64,000 bases of DNA from an uncultured Pontibacter sp. (GTDB lineage Bacteria; Bacteroidota; Bacteroidia; Cytophagales; Hymenobacteraceae), in the NCBI GenBank assembly GCA_947499125.1, contig CANMMP010000002.1, forward strand, positions 186,001-250,000. The letters run 5' to 3'. Below are positions 7,951-16,324 of the stretch, piece by piece (position 1 is the stretch's first letter; the number at the start of each line of letters is the position of its first letter). The translations under genes and the position numbers were made by a program. The notes beneath the pieces are model-generated. The model saw only the letters and a program-made list of their open reading frames with translations, was not told the DNA's origin and searched no databases.

Positions 7951-8925
7951 TTAGTAACCTAACTTCTGGCGTACACGCTGCAATACCGGCGCGGCAATGG
8001 CTTTTGCTTTTTCGGCACCTTCCTGCAGTTTCTTGTCCAACTCGGGTAGGTTGTTCATGTAGTAGTTAAACAGCTCGCGCTCTTTGCTATACTTCGTTAT
8101 TATCTTTTCGTAAAGCGCCTGCTTGGCGTGGCCGTAACCATACCCTCCGACCAGGTAATTCTGGCGCATGGCTTCCGTTTCCTCCGGGGTAGCCAGCAAG
8201 CGGTACAACGCAAATGTGGTATCCTCGTCCGGGTTCTTTGGTTCTTCCAGCGGGGTGCTATCTGTTACAATGCTCATCACCACTTTGCGCAGCGGCTTAT
8301 CGGCTTCAAAAATATCAATGATGTTGCCGTACGACTTGCTCATTTTCTCGCCGTTAATGCCCGGTATGGTCATCACAGTTTCGTCTACTTTAGCATCAGG
8401 CAGCACAAATGTTTCGCCGTAAATATGGTTGAACGAGCTGGCAATGTCGCGGGTAATTTCCAGGTGCTGTATCTGGTCTTTTCCTACAGGCACAAAGTTG
8501 GCATCGTACATTAAGATGTCGGCTGCCATAAGTACCGGGTAAGTAAACAAGCCTGCATTAACATCAGCCAGCCCACGTCGGCTCGATTTATCTTTAAAAG
8601 AGTGCGCGTTTGCCAGCATCGGGAACGGCGCAAAGCAGTTCAGGTACCAGGCAAGTTCGGTTACCATCGGCACATCCGACTGGCGGTAAAGTATATGTTT
8701 ATCGGTATCTAAGCCCATGGCCAGCCATGCGGCAGCCACAGAATAGGTGTTGTGCTTTAATACTTCCGCATCGCGGATAGTGGTGAGTGAGTGCAGGTCG
8801 GCTATAAAGTATAATGCCTCCTGGTCAGCGGTTTTAGAGAACTCCACGGCAGGACAGATGGCGCCCAGCAAATTGCCAAGGTGCGGCCGGCCGGTGCTCT
8901 GAATTCCGGTAAGGTAACGTGCCAT
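7951..8925 (-). CDS. trpS: Tryptophanyl-tRNA synthetase
   Basis: Class I aminoacyl-tRNA synthetase charging tRNA-Trp with tryptophan and ATP in the cytosol. The HIGH-type motif is HLGN at 15-18 and the KMSKS motif is complete at 194-198 (GEKMSKSYGN). The specificity region with LMAADILMYDANFVPVGKDQIQHLE (split around residues 132-155) is present. The 324 residues match the usual bacterial form. It faces the HGQPGH lipoprotein gene across a shared terminator. Confidence 0.95.
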   Translation of the reverse strand: MARYLTGIQSTGRPHLGNLLGAICPAVEFSKTADQEALYFIADLHSLTTIRDAEVLKHNTYSVAAAWLAMGLDTDKHILYRQSDVPMVTELAWYLNCFAPFPMLANAHSFKDKSSRRGLADVNAGLFTYPVLMAADILMYDANFVPVGKDQIQHLEITRDIASSFNHIYGETFVLPDAKVDETVMTIPGINGEKMSKSYGNIIDIFEADKPLRKVVMSIVTDSTPLEEPKNPDEDTTFALYRLLATPEETEAMRQNYLVGGYGYGHAKQALYEKIITKYSKERELFNYYMNNLPELDKKLQEGAEKAKAIAAPVLQRVRQKLGY

Positions 8926-9048
8926 AAACTATAAATTATGTTCGGGTTGCAAATTAACTTAAATAGCTGAAAATGCCCATCAAAATTACAGGCGCGCTAA
9001 TTTAAAAGCCGGTTTATAGTTGATAAGGTAAAAGGAACAGGGCTATAG

Positions 9049-9963
9049 TTAAGCCGTAGCAAGTTCGGGGTTACGCTTTTTAGTTTTGCGAAGCGAGTTG
9101 ATGTTGGAAAGCGTAATGGCTACAAGTATAAGTATAACTCCGAACCACTGCATAGTTACCACCTGCTCCTGCAATACGATGCTCGACATGAGCACAGCCA
9201 CCGGCAGTTCAGCGGAGCTAAGTATTGCGCTAAGCCCCAGCCCAATACGCGGAATGCCATAAGCAAAGAACAGCGGTGGCAGTACTGTGCCGAAAACAGC
9301 CAGCACTAGTCCCCACTTAAACAGGCCGTTTGTTAAAGCACCATTCACCAGGAAAACTGGCGGAAAGATAACAAATACCAGTATGCAGGCTCCTGTAAGT
9401 AGCAATGCGCTTTTAGTGGCGGGGTGTAGCCTGTTGCCTGCCGAGCCATTTACCATCAGGAAAATAGTGTAGCAAAAAGCGGCCAGCATGCCATAAGCAA
9501 TACCGTTTATATCAATATTCTGGAAAGAGTCGGAGAAGAGGTTGCCGGCAAAAGCAGTACCCAGTAAAACAAGGAGCACAGTACCAATCTGCAACAGCGT
9601 AGGTAATTTACGTTTAATGATGGCATCGAGCGCAAGGCTCATCCAGGTGAACTGCATCAGCAGTAGTATGGCTATAGATGCCGGCACGGTTTGCACGCAC
9701 TTGTAGTAAAAAATACTAACCAGGCCGGTGCTGGTGCCCATGGCAATAAGCTGAAGAGCTTCCTTAAGCGATGCACTGTTGTCGCGGCCACTAAACAGCC
9801 TGCGCAACAGCACGATCACCCAAAGAATAATCAACCCAAAAAATACCTGAGTGCCAGTTACATCACCCAAGGTAAAGCCTTCGTTATATGCTAATTTTAC
9901 GAACGTCGAAAGTATACCGAAACTACACGCGCCTAACAGCACAAAAGCGATTCCTCTGAACAT
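9049..9963 (-). CDS. EamA/DMT family transporter
   Basis: Inner-membrane protein of the drug/metabolite transporter superfamily with two EamA repeats and about ten predicted helices; the substrate cannot be told from sequence. The ATG at 9963 gives 304 residues starting MFRGIAFVLLGACSFG, the normal length and a natural first helix. The frame remains open upstream to a TAA at 10051, but without an ATG. Repeat one spans about 1-140 and repeat two about 155-290, ending in a Lys/Arg-rich tail (LRKTKKRNPE). A near-perfect promoter about 170 bases upstream implies a long leader with a small in-frame upstream reading frame. Confidence 0.82.
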   Translation of the reverse strand: MFRGIAFVLLGACSFGILSTFVKLAYNEGFTLGDVTGTQVFFGLIILWVIVLLRRLFSGRDNSASLKEALQLIAMGTSTGLVSIFYYKCVQTVPASIAILLLMQFTWMSLALDAIIKRKLPTLLQIGTVLLVLLGTAFAGNLFSDSFQNIDINGIAYGMLAAFCYTIFLMVNGSAGNRLHPATKSALLLTGACILVFVIFPPVFLVNGALTNGLFKWGLVLAVFGTVLPPLFFAYGIPRIGLGLSAILSSAELPVAVLMSSIVLQEQVVTMQWFGVILILVAITLSNINSLRKTKKRNPELATA

Positions 9964-10050
9964 GGAAGTGCCTTTTAATTTAAAATTCAACAAAAATTTA
10001 TTTAAATAGAGGTAGGGCAGGAGTGCCCAAAGCGGGTAAACCGGGTACTC

Positions 10051-10113
10051 TTACAGGTCGTGCAGAACGTAGCCTGTGATAAAAATTTGTGTATGTGCTA
10101 AATGTGCAGTCAT
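10051..10113 (-). CDS. Possible 20-codon upstream reading frame in the EamA leader
   Basis: ATG (10113) to TAA (10051), in the same frame as the EamA gene and starting about 12 bases after the predicted transcription start. It encodes MTAHLAHTQIFI then TGYVLHDL. After the TAA the frame stays open into EamA, and the first 15 codons read like coding sequence (EYPVYPLWALLPYLY). It may be a leader peptide, or a nonsense-interrupted N-terminal extension, or chance. Confidence 0.25.
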   Translation of the reverse strand: MTAHLAHTQIFITGYVLHDL

Positions 10114-10130
10114 TATTTTTAATCGGGGTG

Positions 10131-10161
10131 CAAACATAGACTAAGATTTTTAGGATTCAAA
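10131..10161 (-). promoter_or_regulatory. Consensus Bacteroidota promoter for the EamA gene
   Basis: On the minus strand TTTG (plus 10161-10158), 19 bases, then TATGTTTG (plus 10138-10131): an exact fit to TTTG-N19-TAnnTTTG. The start point should be near 10125, giving a leader of about 160 bases. The upstream box lies within a copy of a dispersed TAGGATT-type repeat. Confidence 0.65.
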
Positions 10162-10180
10162 GATTTTAGGATTTTATTTT
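10143..10180. repeat. Short TAGGATT-type dispersed repeat
   Basis: Runs of GATTTTTAGGATT and GATTTTAGGATT resemble segments at 23538-23608, 31233-31302 (reverse orientation) and 36664-36692. They sit only between genes. Confidence 0.4.
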
Positions 10181-10191
10181 TTTACCCTATG

Positions 10192-10989
10192 TTATGATTC
10201 CTGCTCGCTCTCAATAGCTGCCTTCTCGGCCAGTACCTCAGAATTGTGCTTGCCCAAGTATCCATCTATCAGATAATGAGCTAAGTATAGAACTGGTGTG
10301 AGAAGTATAGCTACAGCAAATTTATAGATGTAATTAATGGCCGCAACGGATAAGACCTGCTCCATGGTCCAGTTGCCGAACACGAAGAAAGCTATAAACA
10401 GCACCACTAAACTATCAACTAATTGCGATACCACCGTTGAGCCAGTTGCCCTGAGCCATATCTTTTTGCTGCCAGTATACTTGCGTAGCCAATGGAAAAC
10501 TGTAGCATCTAAAAACTGAGAAACCAGGAATGCTATAACAGAGCCGATGATGATGCCCAGCCCTTGCCTGTAAACAGCGTTAAAAGCGTAATCGATGTTG
10601 AATGGGTTGCCTTGCGTATCTGTTTTGTTGATCTCTAACCAAAACTGAGCTGGTGGCAAACTAGTAACTATAGCGATAACCAGGAACGCGTAAAGTATAA
10701 GTATAACAGTAAGTATGCTCACCTTTTTTACGCCCTGCTTCCCGAAGTATTCGTTTATGATATCGGTTGTTACAAAAACTATAGGCCAGATAATAACACC
10801 GGCTGTCAGGTTAAAATCGAGGTTGCTGCCCAAAATGGCGAGTTGTGCTCCTGGCAAACCAAACAACGCTTCCCCTGAAAATATCTTTACACCTATAAGC
10901 TCGGCCAGCAGTGCGTTGGAAATAAATATGCCGCTTAAAACGAGGAACAGGTTGGTGCGTTTTTTCTCGAGAGTAGTGGTTACAGCCAT
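10192..10989 (-). CDS. Queuosine precursor transporter (YhhQ/VUT family)
   Basis: Inner-membrane protein of 265 residues resembling the vitamin-uptake-like YhhQ (DUF165) family, whose E. coli member imports queuosine precursors (preQ0/preQ1) for tRNA modification. About six hydrophobic segments are visible. Characteristic blocks are the ANALLAELIGVKIF-like first helix with GVKIF, the block IIWPIVFVTTDIINEYFGKQGVKK (about 65-88, start of the family signature), FLVSQFLDATVFHWLR (about 159-174) and RATGSTVVSQLVDSLVVLFIAF (about 186-207) with the Ser/Gln-rich motif. A tail of about 25 polar residues follows the last helix. The substrate is inferred from the family. No preQ1 riboswitch was recognised upstream. 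Confidence 0.85.
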   Translation of the reverse strand: MAVTTTLEKKRTNLFLVLSGIFISNALLAELIGVKIFSGEALFGLPGAQLAILGSNLDFNLTAGVIIWPIVFVTTDIINEYFGKQGVKKVSILTVILILYAFLVIAIVTSLPPAQFWLEINKTDTQGNPFNIDYAFNAVYRQGLGIIIGSVIAFLVSQFLDATVFHWLRKYTGSKKIWLRATGSTVVSQLVDSLVVLFIAFFVFGNWTMEQVLSVAAINYIYKFAVAILLTPVLYLAHYLIDGYLGKHNSEVLAEKAAIESEQES

Positions 10990-11056
10990 AGTTTATAGTG
11001 GTATTGTAGCAGTTTCGGAAAGGTACTGAATACAGCGTACAGTTTACGAATGCCTC

Positions 11057-11410
11057 TTACTGCCTACCTATCCAGCCCAGGTGTGTATGTTTAAAGTTAT
11101 CGTTAAACTTTAGCCCGTATCCAAAGGCACGGTCCATAGCACTGTGTCCGAAAAGTATAAGGCCTGCAAATTGTAACCAATCAATACCTAGGTATAAGCC
11201 TATCAAGCCTGCAACTATAGCCACACCCTGATGATGAAAGAAATTGTAAAGCCAGGCACCAGTCTTTGTTCCGAAAAGGTAACCGAACATACTCAGGTCT
11301 GGGGCTAACAGCCATGCCAGGAAAACCCACCAACTATAACCCAGGTACAGGCTTAAACTATAGGCAGCTATAACTTTGGCAATATCTTCCAGTTTCAGAA
11401 GTAATTTCAT
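11057..11410 (-). CDS. DUF4260 membrane protein
   Basis: A 117-residue integral membrane protein of the DUF4260 family, function unknown. Hydrophobic stretches lie near 12-30, 28-46 and 60-88. Family marks are LAPDLSMFGYLFG (about 35-47), YNFFHHQG (about 55-62) and the C-terminal GHSAMDRAFGYGLKF with a late HTHLGWIG. The conserved His/Asp residues could bind a metal, which is a guess. It lies 67 bases after the preceding minus-strand start region and is probably expressed alone or with the transporter downstream. Confidence 0.8.
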   Translation of the reverse strand: MKLLLKLEDIAKVIAAYSLSLYLGYSWWVFLAWLLAPDLSMFGYLFGTKTGAWLYNFFHHQGVAIVAGLIGLYLGIDWLQFAGLILFGHSAMDRAFGYGLKFNDNFKHTHLGWIGRQ

Positions 11411-11507
11411 AGTTAGTATAGGATAGGTTTGATTGGGCGAAACTACAAAATTCTGATTTTATAAGACTGTGGCTGCACACAAACTATTGTTTAAACTATA
11501 AAGGCTG

Positions 11508-12425
11508 CTACTCCTGCACTGCAAAAACACTTCCTTCAATAGCCAGGCTTGTGTTCGGAAAAACTTCAAGGGCCTCTTCTAATAATGGAGTCAAGTCTTT
11601 ATAGCGCACCGAGAAATGGCCTAAAAGTAATTGTTTCACCTCAGCTGATGCTGCCATCTGGCCGGCTTGTCGGGCTGTACTATGGAACGTATGTGCTGCG
11701 CGCTCTGCCAGGTCGTTTGCAAAAGTGGCTTCGTGGTACAGCAGATCTACGTTGCGCAGGTATGGCAGCAGGTCAGGTTTATACTTGCTATCGGAGCAGT
11801 AAGCATAGCTGCGGCTGTGTTTTGGCTCCATTGTAACATCCTTGTTGGCCAGCAGCAGGTTGCCCTGTTCGTCTTTAATATCTTCTCCCCACTTCAGGCG
11901 TACAAGTTGCGGCGGTGTTAAGTAGGGTGGCAGCTTCTCTTTTATAAGTGGCCGTGGCTTTTGCTTCTCCCTGAAAACAAACCCGCAGGTAGGCACGCGG
12001 TGCTCCATCGGTATGGTATGTACCGTTATCTGCTTATCCTCAAATATCTTTTTATAACAGGAAGTATCCAGCTCATGAAAAATGAGTTTATAGCACAGGT
12101 TGGTACCGGAGTATTTAAACTGAAGGCTTAAAATATCGGAGAGACCTGGTGGACCGAAAAGATGTAATGGTAATTGCCTGCCCTGCAGGTGCATAGTGGA
12201 TAGCAAACCGGCCAGACCAAAGTAATGGTCGCCGTGCAGGTGGCTTATGTAGATATTGCAAATGCGCTGATGCTTTACTTTGTATTGCATCAGCTGCATT
12301 TGCGTACCTTCACCGCAATCGATCAGGTGTATTTGGTTACCAATGGTAAGTACCTGTGCGGTATTATGTCTGTTTGCCGAGGGCGTGGCCGACGAACTTC
12401 CCAATATTCTGAGTTCGAAATCCAC
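11508..12425 (-). CDS. rnz: Ribonuclease Z
   Basis: Zinc-dependent endonuclease of the metallo-beta-lactamase fold that removes 3' trailers from tRNA precursors. The core motif is H62-L-H64-G-D66-H67 (SHLHGDHYFGLAGLL); further metal ligands are His142, Asp212 (in YCSDSKY) and His270 (in LLLGHFS), and the HEAT and HST motifs at 231-234 and 248-250 fit the RNase Z family. The 305 residues match the short bacterial form. The start is GTG, 15 bases after the stop of the STAS gene, which argues for one transcript and translational coupling. Confidence 0.93.
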   Translation of the reverse strand: MDFELRILGSSSATPSANRHNTAQVLTIGNQIHLIDCGEGTQMQLMQYKVKHQRICNIYISHLHGDHYFGLAGLLSTMHLQGRQLPLHLFGPPGLSDILSLQFKYSGTNLCYKLIFHELDTSCYKKIFEDKQITVHTIPMEHRVPTCGFVFREKQKPRPLIKEKLPPYLTPPQLVRLKWGEDIKDEQGNLLLANKDVTMEPKHSRSYAYCSDSKYKPDLLPYLRNVDLLYHEATFANDLAERAAHTFHSTARQAGQMAASAEVKQLLLGHFSVRYKDLTPLLEEALEVFPNTSLAIEGSVFAVQE

Positions 12426-12440
12426 GGGCGGCAGTTATAC

Positions 12441-12818
12441 TTAGTCCTCTTTATTTGTCAGGTCTTGCTCTATCTCGTGCAGAAAAACGCGGTCAATAGC
12501 TTCTTCAACACTAGGAAGGATGTTCAGAACCGACTCCAGTTTAGAGATGGAGATCAGCTTCATAACGTGGTCCTGCAGGCTAGTCAGAATAAGCAAGCCA
12601 TTAGATGAGTTGCAAAGTCTGTTAGCGATCAGGATCGAGCTTAGCCCTGATGAATCGGTGTATTTTACATTGTTCAGGTCCAGGATCAGGTTAGTAATCC
12701 CCTCAGCGTTCAACTTCACAAACTCAGACTTAAGATCCGGAGCAATTGAAGTATCCAGCTTCTTCTCATCTATCGTGATTATAGTATAATTCTCTTTCTT
12801 ATCAATCGTGTACTTCAT
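12441..12818 (-). CDS. STAS domain protein (anti-sigma factor antagonist-like)
   Basis: Cytosolic 125-residue STAS domain resembling SpoIIAA/RsbV, proteins that bind an anti-sigma or switch kinase when not phosphorylated. The phosphorylation motif TDSSGLSS is at 54-61, with Ser57 in the position of the regulated serine. A charged C-terminal tail (about 108-125) follows the domain. It is immediately upstream of rnz in the same direction with a 15-base gap. No partner kinase or sigma factor is in the window, so its target is unknown. Confidence 0.85.
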   Translation of the reverse strand: MKYTIDKKENYTIITIDEKKLDTSIAPDLKSEFVKLNAEGITNLILDLNNVKYTDSSGLSSILIANRLCNSSNGLLILTSLQDHVMKLISISKLESVLNILPSVEEAIDRVFLHEIEQDLTNKED

Positions 12819-12873
12819 AAATCTGCCAGTAAAGGATTTAAATGCGAATGTACCAAAATATACATTAAAAAAT

Positions 12874-13821
12874 CTAATCTTTTGTGCTAAAAATGTTTTG
12901 TTCCACGCTGTTCGCTATCCGGTTAAGGGCTTCGTGGTAGTCACATTTTTCAAAATTACGCCCTGTCACAACTTCATACAACTCAATGTATCGTTCCGAG
13001 ATGCTTTGTACCACCTCGTCAGTCATTTCAGGTACTTGCTGGCCCTCCTGCCCCTGGAAGCCATTGGTTATCAGCCATTGGCGCACAAACTCTTTCGAGA
13101 GCTGTTTCTGTGGTTCACCTTTTTGCTGTCGTTCGGCATAACCTTCGCTGTAGAAAAACCTCGACGAGTCAGGCGTATGGATCTCATCTATCAGGTAGAT
13201 ATCTCCGTTGTGTTTGCCAAACTCATACTTGGTATCTACCAGTATCAGTCCCTGCTTAGCTACAAGTTCGGTGCCACGGGCAAAAAGTGCCTGCGTATAT
13301 TCCTCTAATTTAAGATAATCCTGCTCATTAACAATGCCTTTCGCCAAAATTTGCTCCCGCGAGATATCTTCATCGTGTCCCTGGTCGGCTTTGGTGGTTG
13401 GTGTTATAATGGGTACAGGAAGTTTATCATTCTCTGATAACCCCTCAGGCAGTGTTACACCGCATAAGGTCCTTTTGCCAGCTTTATACTCGCGCCACGC
13501 GTGGCCTGCCAGGTATCCGCGAATAACCATTTCAACTTTAAAAGGTTCACAACTCACCCCGATCGTTACATTGGGGTCGGGGGTGGCGGTAACCCAGTTC
13601 GGTACAATGTCGCGGGTGGCTTGCAGGTTAAGGCTGGCTATCTGGTTTAGCACCTGGCCTTTGTAAGGAATGGCACGCGGCAATACAACATCAAATGCTG
13701 AAATGCGGTCGGTGGCTACAATTGCCAGTTTATCATTAAAATAATAAACGTCGCGAACTTTGCCCCTGTAAAAACCGGTCTGGCCGGCAAAGGAGTAGTT
13801 AGTTTCTTTAATGGCCTCCAT
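12874..13821 (-). CDS. purC: SAICAR synthetase
   Basis: Phosphoribosylaminoimidazole-succinocarboxamide synthase: CAIR + aspartate + ATP to SAICAR in purine synthesis. From the ATG at 13821 it is 315 residues, the longer form of the family. Motifs include [16 protein letters not shown] near the N-terminus (ATP site), [10 protein letters not shown], the block [15 protein letters not shown] and the LVDTKYEFG strand with [12 protein letters not shown]. The frame could start at a TTG at 13848, but those three bases are the end of a predicted promoter box, so the ATG at 13821 is the real start. Transcribed toward the STAS-rnz pair. Confidence 0.93.
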   Translation of the reverse strand: MEAIKETNYSFAGQTGFYRGKVRDVYYFNDKLAIVATDRISAFDVVLPRAIPYKGQVLNQIASLNLQATRDIVPNWVTATPDPNVTIGVSCEPFKVEMVIRGYLAGHAWREYKAGKRTLCGVTLPEGLSENDKLPVPIITPTTKADQGHDEDISREQILAKGIVNEQDYLKLEEYTQALFARGTELVAKQGLILVDTKYEFGKHNGDIYLIDEIHTPDSSRFFYSEGYAERQQKGEPQKQLSKEFVRQWLITNGFQGQEGQQVPEMTDEVVQSISERYIELYEVVTGRNFEKCDYHEALNRIANSVEQNIFSTKD

Positions 13822-13845
13822 TAGTGGGTTAGGTTTATGGGAGAG

Positions 13846-13874
13846 CAAAGTTAGCTATATTTTTAGAGGGCAAA
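13846..13874 (-). promoter_or_regulatory. Predicted promoter of purC
   Basis: Minus-strand TTTG (plus 13874-13871), 17 bases, then TAACTTTG (plus 13853-13846), an exact TAnnTTTG box. The start point would be near 13840, 19 bases before the ATG at 13821. It excludes the longer open frame beginning at 13848. Confidence 0.55.
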
Positions 13875-14421
13875 AATTTTTAGATACTGTAATCAGGTCA
13901 GGTATAGATCTGCTGATAAGTTACAGCATCAATTAATATATGCACATGTATACTGCCAAGTATAGCAAAAGTTTTATATTATAAAACCTATAGTTTGTAC
14001 TATTCAGGGTATTTGAAACTGATGATATCGTGCTGTACTTCTTTATACTATTATGATATTGTGTAGTAAAACAGTTTTATGGCCATAATATTACTCTAAG
14101 TAATTGTGTTACAGGTATAACCGAACAGGTTTTTGATTTTGTACAATAACGGCAGGCTTTTGAGAGCAGTGGCAGGTATAAACTCTGTTAGTAAAGCATT
14201 TTTAGCACAGTATTCTTTAAAAAATCAGGTGACAAAATGAAATGAATTAATAGCCGTAAAAACCGCACATTTTATAAGTATAGCGAAAGCTTAATATAAT
14301 ATAGGATTATGCTAAGGTAGTGAATTTTGAAAAGCGAGTGTAAATAGTGGGGTTAAACTACGTCTGTAACTCCTAACTGTACGTACAACAAGTATTTACG
14401 GAAACTTTTTAAGCGCTTTAT
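13849..14421. other. AT-rich spacer of about 570 bases
   Basis: Apart from the purC promoter at its left end I see no gene. It holds one small palindrome, GTTTTATA-T-TATAAAAC at 13971-13987, and scattered TATAGTTT motifs. It presumably carries the promoter of the lipoprotein gene at 14422, but no convincing box was found. Confidence 0.5.
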
Positions 14422-15102
14422 ATGAGAACGATTCTACCCTTGATTATAATTATATTAACTGTGTTTGGAGTATCCAGCTGCCAGCAGGATAATGTGTCTC
14501 CGATCAGGAATGTCCGTTTTGATCCTAAATTGTTAAATCCGCTACAGATAGCGGGGCAAGTAGCGGGCACTTGCAATACCCACAGTTACACCTCCGGCAA
14601 CCAAATGCGCGACCTTGGAACTATAGCCAATAATAAACTGGTGGTTACCTTCTCGCAAAACCTGACACACGCACAACGACTTGAAGCTTTGCAACCTTAT
14701 GGCTTTGTAAAAGGAATAGCAAGCCAGAGCGCTACTAAAACCGACATGCTTTATACTTTAGAACTGGAAGATGGCTTAAATTGCGCTCAAACTCAGCAGG
14801 CTATAGTTGTGCTCAGTGAAGATAAGAGCATACGTTATGCAGGTCCAGCCTTTAGTATAGATGGAGCGCATGCAGTAGGTTTAAGCAACGAGGTAATGGT
14901 TAAAACCGAACCAGGTTCGGAGGCTATACTTCAACAGTTTGCCGATAACTATAATGCTACTATAGTTGGGCCGATGGGTGCAAACTCTTACCTGGTACAA
15001 CTATCGAAGAACTCTAAAGGCAATGCCATCGATTTTGTAAATGCCCTTAAAGCGGAGAAAGGGATAGCTCATGCCGCCCCAGATTTTGTGATCGCACCAT
15101 AG
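14422..15102 (+). CDS. Lipoprotein with two subtilase-prodomain-like units
   Basis: A 226-residue protein with a lipoprotein signal (lipobox VSSC, Cys20). The C-terminal part (about 152-226) resembles the prodomain of S8 peptidases (inhibitor I9/fervidolysin-like): it begins NEVMVKTEPGSEAILQQF, has YLVQLSK in the middle and ends GIAHAAPDFVIAP, like the usual VxYAEPNY end. The part at about 70-145 has the same plan: NKLVVTFSQ, a helix, YTLELEDG, a helix, and SIRYAGPAF. No catalytic protease domain follows. A membrane-anchored protease inhibitor or folding helper is possible; this is inference from pattern. It has its own terminator and no obvious partner nearby. Confidence 0.65.
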   Translation: MRTILPLIIIILTVFGVSSCQQDNVSPIRNVRFDPKLLNPLQIAGQVAGTCNTHSYTSGNQMRDLGTIANNKLVVTFSQNLTHAQRLEALQPYGFVKGIASQSATKTDMLYTLELEDGLNCAQTQQAIVVLSEDKSIRYAGPAFSIDGAHAVGLSNEVMVKTEPGSEAILQQFADNYNATIVGPMGANSYLVQLSKNSKGNAIDFVNALKAEKGIAHAAPDFVIAP

Positions 15103-15124
15103 TTTATAACTTAATATGTTATGC

Positions 15125-15158
15125 AAAAGCCCTGCTTATGGTTGTAAGCAGGGCTTTT
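15125..15158. terminator. Bidirectional terminator
   Basis: AAAAGCCCTGCTTA and TAAGCAGGGCTTTT form a 14-bp stem around a 6-base loop. It serves the plus-strand lipoprotein gene and, on the other strand, lysA. Confidence 0.88.
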
Positions 15159-15181
15159 GTTTGACTATAGTTTGCGTTATA

Positions 15182-16324
15182 CTATAAATATATAGCAGCA
15201 GCTTTATCACGCAGGTTATAAGCCGATGCCATTACCTCGCCGTAAGCACCCGCCGTCCGGATAGCAACCAGGTCGCCCCGGTTGGTTTCGGGTAGCATCA
15301 CAGCCTTACCAAAGCAATCGCTCGATTCGCAGATCGGGCCAACTACATCGTAGCGTACTTCCGGTTTATCGCTGGTCAGGTTTTCTATCTTGTGGTACGA
15401 CTGGTAAAGGGCAGGGCGTATCAGCTCGGTCATGCCGGCATCAAGTATAGCAAAGTTAGTGGTAATGCCTTTTTTAATGTACAGCACTTTTGATACAAGC
15501 GTACCGCACTGCGCTACCAACGCACGACCTAACTCGAAATGCACCTGCTGGCCCGGCCTTACTTCCAGGAACTGGTTAAACAAGCCAAAATAAGCCTCAA
15601 AATCCGGTATAAGGTTCTCGTCTGGAGTATAATAGTCCACACCCAGGCCGCCGCCTACGTTAAGGTGCTCCAGGGTAATGTTGCGGGCCACAAACCACTC
15701 CTGGAATTCGTTAACTCGGGTGCACAGGTTCTTAAATACCGAAAGGTCCGTTATCTGGGAGCCGATATGGAAGTGAATACCAATCAGGCTGATGTTAGGC
15801 AGCGTGTCAAGCAGATCTAATACACCTTCCAGTTCCCAGGCATTAATCCCGAATTTATTTTCCTCGAGGCCAGTGGTAATATATTTGTGCGTGTTGGCAT
15901 TTACGTTCGGGTTAATGCGTAGTGCTACACGGGCAGTTTTGCCTTTGGCAGTTGCCAGTTCGTTCAGTACTTCCAGCTCGTGGCTCGACTCACAGTTAAA
16001 GCAAAAGATATCCTGATCGAGGGCGTAGTTTATTTCAGTATCTGATTTACCAACACCGGCAAATACCACATCCTGCGGTTTAAAACCATTCTCGATAGCG
16101 CACTTTACTTCGTTACCGCTTACACAGTCAGCACCAAAACCCACGTTTTTCATTTCTGAAAGTATAGGGCTGTTGGCATTGGCTTTAAGGGCATAATGCA
16201 CATGAAAGTTATACTTGCCTGCTTCGGAAGCGGCGCTTTGCAGTGTTTGCCGAAGCAGGTTAAGGTCGTAAGCGTAAAAAGGAGTAACCTGTTGCTGCAG
16301 CTCCTGTATTCTGTTTTTCAACAT
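15182..16324 (-). CDS. lysA: Diaminopimelate decarboxylase
   Basis: PLP enzyme of alanine-racemase fold type III making L-lysine from meso-diaminopimelate. The PLP lysine is Lys47 in HYALKANANS; HIGSQ is at 186-190, the phosphate-binding GGGLGVDY at 224-231 and the second-subunit motif CESSD at 332-336. The usual EPGR is ELGR (264-267) here. The 380 residues are slightly short of the common 420 but complete. The start codon overlaps the stop of lysC by one base (TAATG), so the two are translationally coupled in a lysine operon. Confidence 0.94.
   Translation of the reverse strand: MLKNRIQELQQQVTPFYAYDLNLLRQTLQSAASEAGKYNFHVHYALKANANSPILSEMKNVGFGADCVSGNEVKCAIENGFKPQDVVFAGVGKSDTEINYALDQDIFCFNCESSHELEVLNELATAKGKTARVALRINPNVNANTHKYITTGLEENKFGINAWELEGVLDLLDTLPNISLIGIHFHIGSQITDLSVFKNLCTRVNEFQEWFVARNITLEHLNVGGGLGVDYYTPDENLIPDFEAYFGLFNQFLEVRPGQQVHFELGRALVAQCGTLVSKVLYIKKGITTNFAILDAGMTELIRPALYQSYHKIENLTSDKPEVRYDVVGPICESSDCFGKAVMLPETNRGDLVAIRTAGAYGEVMASAYNLRDKAAAIYL

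Noticed and set aside
9994-10130. Riboswitch in the EamA leader, or a preQ1 element near the queuosine-precursor transporter
   Set aside because: I could not match the leader to guanidine, preQ1, TPP, SAM or cobalamin consensus sequences. The GC-rich part reads better as an open frame continuous with the EamA gene.
13822-13848. Longer purC start at the TTG at 13848
   Set aside because: Those bases are the end of an exact TAACTTTG promoter box, so they lie upstream of the expected transcript.
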